Source: Rotaria sordida
Lineage: Eukaryota > Rotifera > Eurotatoria > Philodinida > Philodinidae
Length of the DNA: 64,000 bases
Direction of reading: 5' to 3'
Assembly (NCBI GenBank): GCA_905250125.1
Contig: CAJNOL010000059.1
Coordinates: 175,744-239,743 of the forward strand
The notes beneath the pieces were generated by a model that was not told the origin of the DNA, ran no database searches, and saw nothing but the letters and a program-made list of their open reading frames with translations. Positions 62,701 through 64,000 of the stretch are shown in pieces (position 1 is the stretch's first letter; each line of letters opens with the position of its first letter). The translations under genes and the position numbers were made by a program.

Positions 62701-63750
62701 TGATTCGTAACAATTTCTATTTTTCACAGAACATAAGAATTTACACTTTGAGCTTTCTTTCATAATTTCAAATATAGGCTTGTGATGTTACCAACTTACA
62801 TGAGTATACCAGTTCATCTGTTGAATATGATGATATATATTTCACTTTTTTATTGAATGCTGTGCTGTTGTAAAAACATTTTTGCGAGATGTGTTCTACG
62901 CATAATTACTAGCATCGATTTCGTTTTCAATTGTACAAGTCGGAGATAACTTTTTCCATCACTTATCTCTCTCACGCAGATGAGCACCAATTGTATATCG
63001 CTTCTCTTCCTTTTTTTCCTGTTTCTCTACAATCGGAGAATCATGTAATCAGAATAAGAGAATAGCTAAGTGAGAGATAGAGTCAATAAAACTGAAGCAG
63101 GAAGTACAAAAAGTGAGAAAATCGTTATAATGTAGTGATAGAGAGCTACAAGTTATATTAGTCAATATTCAATTAAAATCATATTAGACTATTTACGAAA
63201 TATTCTATGTAAAGATTAACATTATGCGCCGTTGAATACTTCAGAAGAAAAGAATAGAATAGAATAGATGCACATGTAATAAAGAAAACGTGCTAAAAAG
63301 AAGAAAGAGACATATATTCGCATTGAGAGAAATAAAAGTCCCGTGATTTTCCTTTTTGTGAATATGCAATCGCATGTTCGTGCTAACAAACAGTATGATT
63401 GATTTTAAGAGAATGCACAAAATGACAGAAAAATAAGACGAAATATGCTCTGTATACATAATGCTTTATGGTTTTGATTATATGCACTTTTTCAATAAAC
63501 TGGATCGAGAATAAAAGGACAGATTGCACCTAACTTAACATCGATAAGACAAAAATAATCATATAATATTCAAACAGCACAATTCGATACTCTACCTCGA
63601 ATGATCATTCCGATCGTCGAAATAGATATCTTGAATGATCTGGAATGGCTATAGAATAAATTGATTTCTGTCGTAAACAATGACGCTTTCTTTTCATCTA
63701 AACGTAACTGTCGCTGTTTAGAAATGTATTTTCATCGTCTATTGTCTTAT
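59770..63750. other. Intergenic DNA right of EDEM3
   Basis: The first bases should be the EDEM3 promoter and 5' UTR. Around 60745-60880 there is a degenerate short tandem-like pattern of about 40-65 bp (ATTTTTATGGTAGAAAAGGC, ATTTTTATGGCACAAATGAC). Between 60930 and 61110 a GC-richer block has open frames in several overlapping readings, none recognisable. No gene supported. Confidence 0.4.
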
Positions 63751-64000
63751 TTACAGCGCTTCTTGTTGTATACAGCTTAAGTTATCTATTCGTATTGTAG
63801 ATTCTTGGCAACACATATCTATGCTCTCTAACGTAGGATATCCCCGGTCAGGATTCGAGTATTTCCTCTCGCGATTCGCCACACGCCCAATTCCAACTAA
63901 GATCACACTGGTTCCAAGTAGAACTCGATGAGCTCTATCCAACGCACTAATTCTTTTCCGAAAACAAACAATCCTTTCTGGCCAAAACCCCTTTTTCCCC
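63751..64000 (-). CDS. Possible partial gene at the right edge, small single-pass membrane protein
   Basis: A frame open from the window edge to a TAA at 63751-63753, with far less AT bias than the flanks. It reads FWPERIVCFRKRISALDRAH, then a hydrophobic segment (VLLGTSVILVGIG), then a basic RVANRERKYSNPDRGYPTLE. A basic-helix, single-membrane-span, basic-tail layout recalls small inner-mitochondrial assembly factors such as COX14, but I cannot confirm a match. The last ~25 residues may be read-through into an intron or UTR. Alternatively it is a chance open frame. Confidence 0.35.
   Translation of the reverse strand, partial: GKKGFWPERIVCFRKRISALDRAHRVLLGTSVILVGIGRVANRERKYSNPDRGYPTLESIDMCCQESTIRIDNLSCIQQEAL

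Overview
The window looks like AT-rich nuclear DNA of a small animal, most likely a bdelloid rotifer. The genes are compact, with mostly 50-100 bp GT-AG introns, and most start codons lie within about 30 bp downstream of a T-rich AG acceptor, as expected for spliced-leader trans-splicing. There is also a run of intronless F-box proteins of a type I associate with bdelloid genomes. The assignment is inference; no marker gene settles it.

Layout from left to right. 1-2443 (minus): the FBXO9 orthologue, ten exons, cut by the left edge. 4221-5266 (minus): a two-exon PAP2/sphingomyelin-synthase-like membrane protein. 5267-12347: AT-rich DNA with no gene I can defend, except a protein C-terminus (9640-9743) stranded beside a 10-N assembly gap. 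12348-30970 (plus): a cluster of F-box proteins with five intact genes, one copy interrupted by a stop or a new intron, and at least five decayed pieces. 33773-35100: a dead MULE-type transposase. 36644-37760 (plus): a short-chain dehydrogenase. 38465-40077: a foldback transposable element with long terminal inverted repeats, an exact 9-bp target duplication and an internal array of about ten ~160-bp units. 41950-48869 (plus): mitochondrial ribosomal protein L43, the FICD AMPylase, and a seven-exon gene of unknown function. 50068-59769 (minus): EDEM3, eleven exons. 59770-64000: mostly featureless, with a possible partial gene at the right edge.

Functional themes: FICD (BiP AMPylation) and EDEM3 (mannose trimming for ER-associated degradation) are both ER protein-quality-control factors and lie 4.7 kb apart in convergent orientation with one gene between them. 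FBXO9 and the F-box cluster are both predicted SCF ubiquitin-ligase adaptors, but belong to unrelated subfamilies. Several short inverted-repeat element families recur in introns and intergenic DNA, and some copies are nested. I read splice sites by eye and checked them by reading-frame continuity. In FBXO9, EDEM3, FICD, the dehydrogenase, the PAP2 protein and the unknown gene, every exon join keeps frame and each total is a multiple of three.
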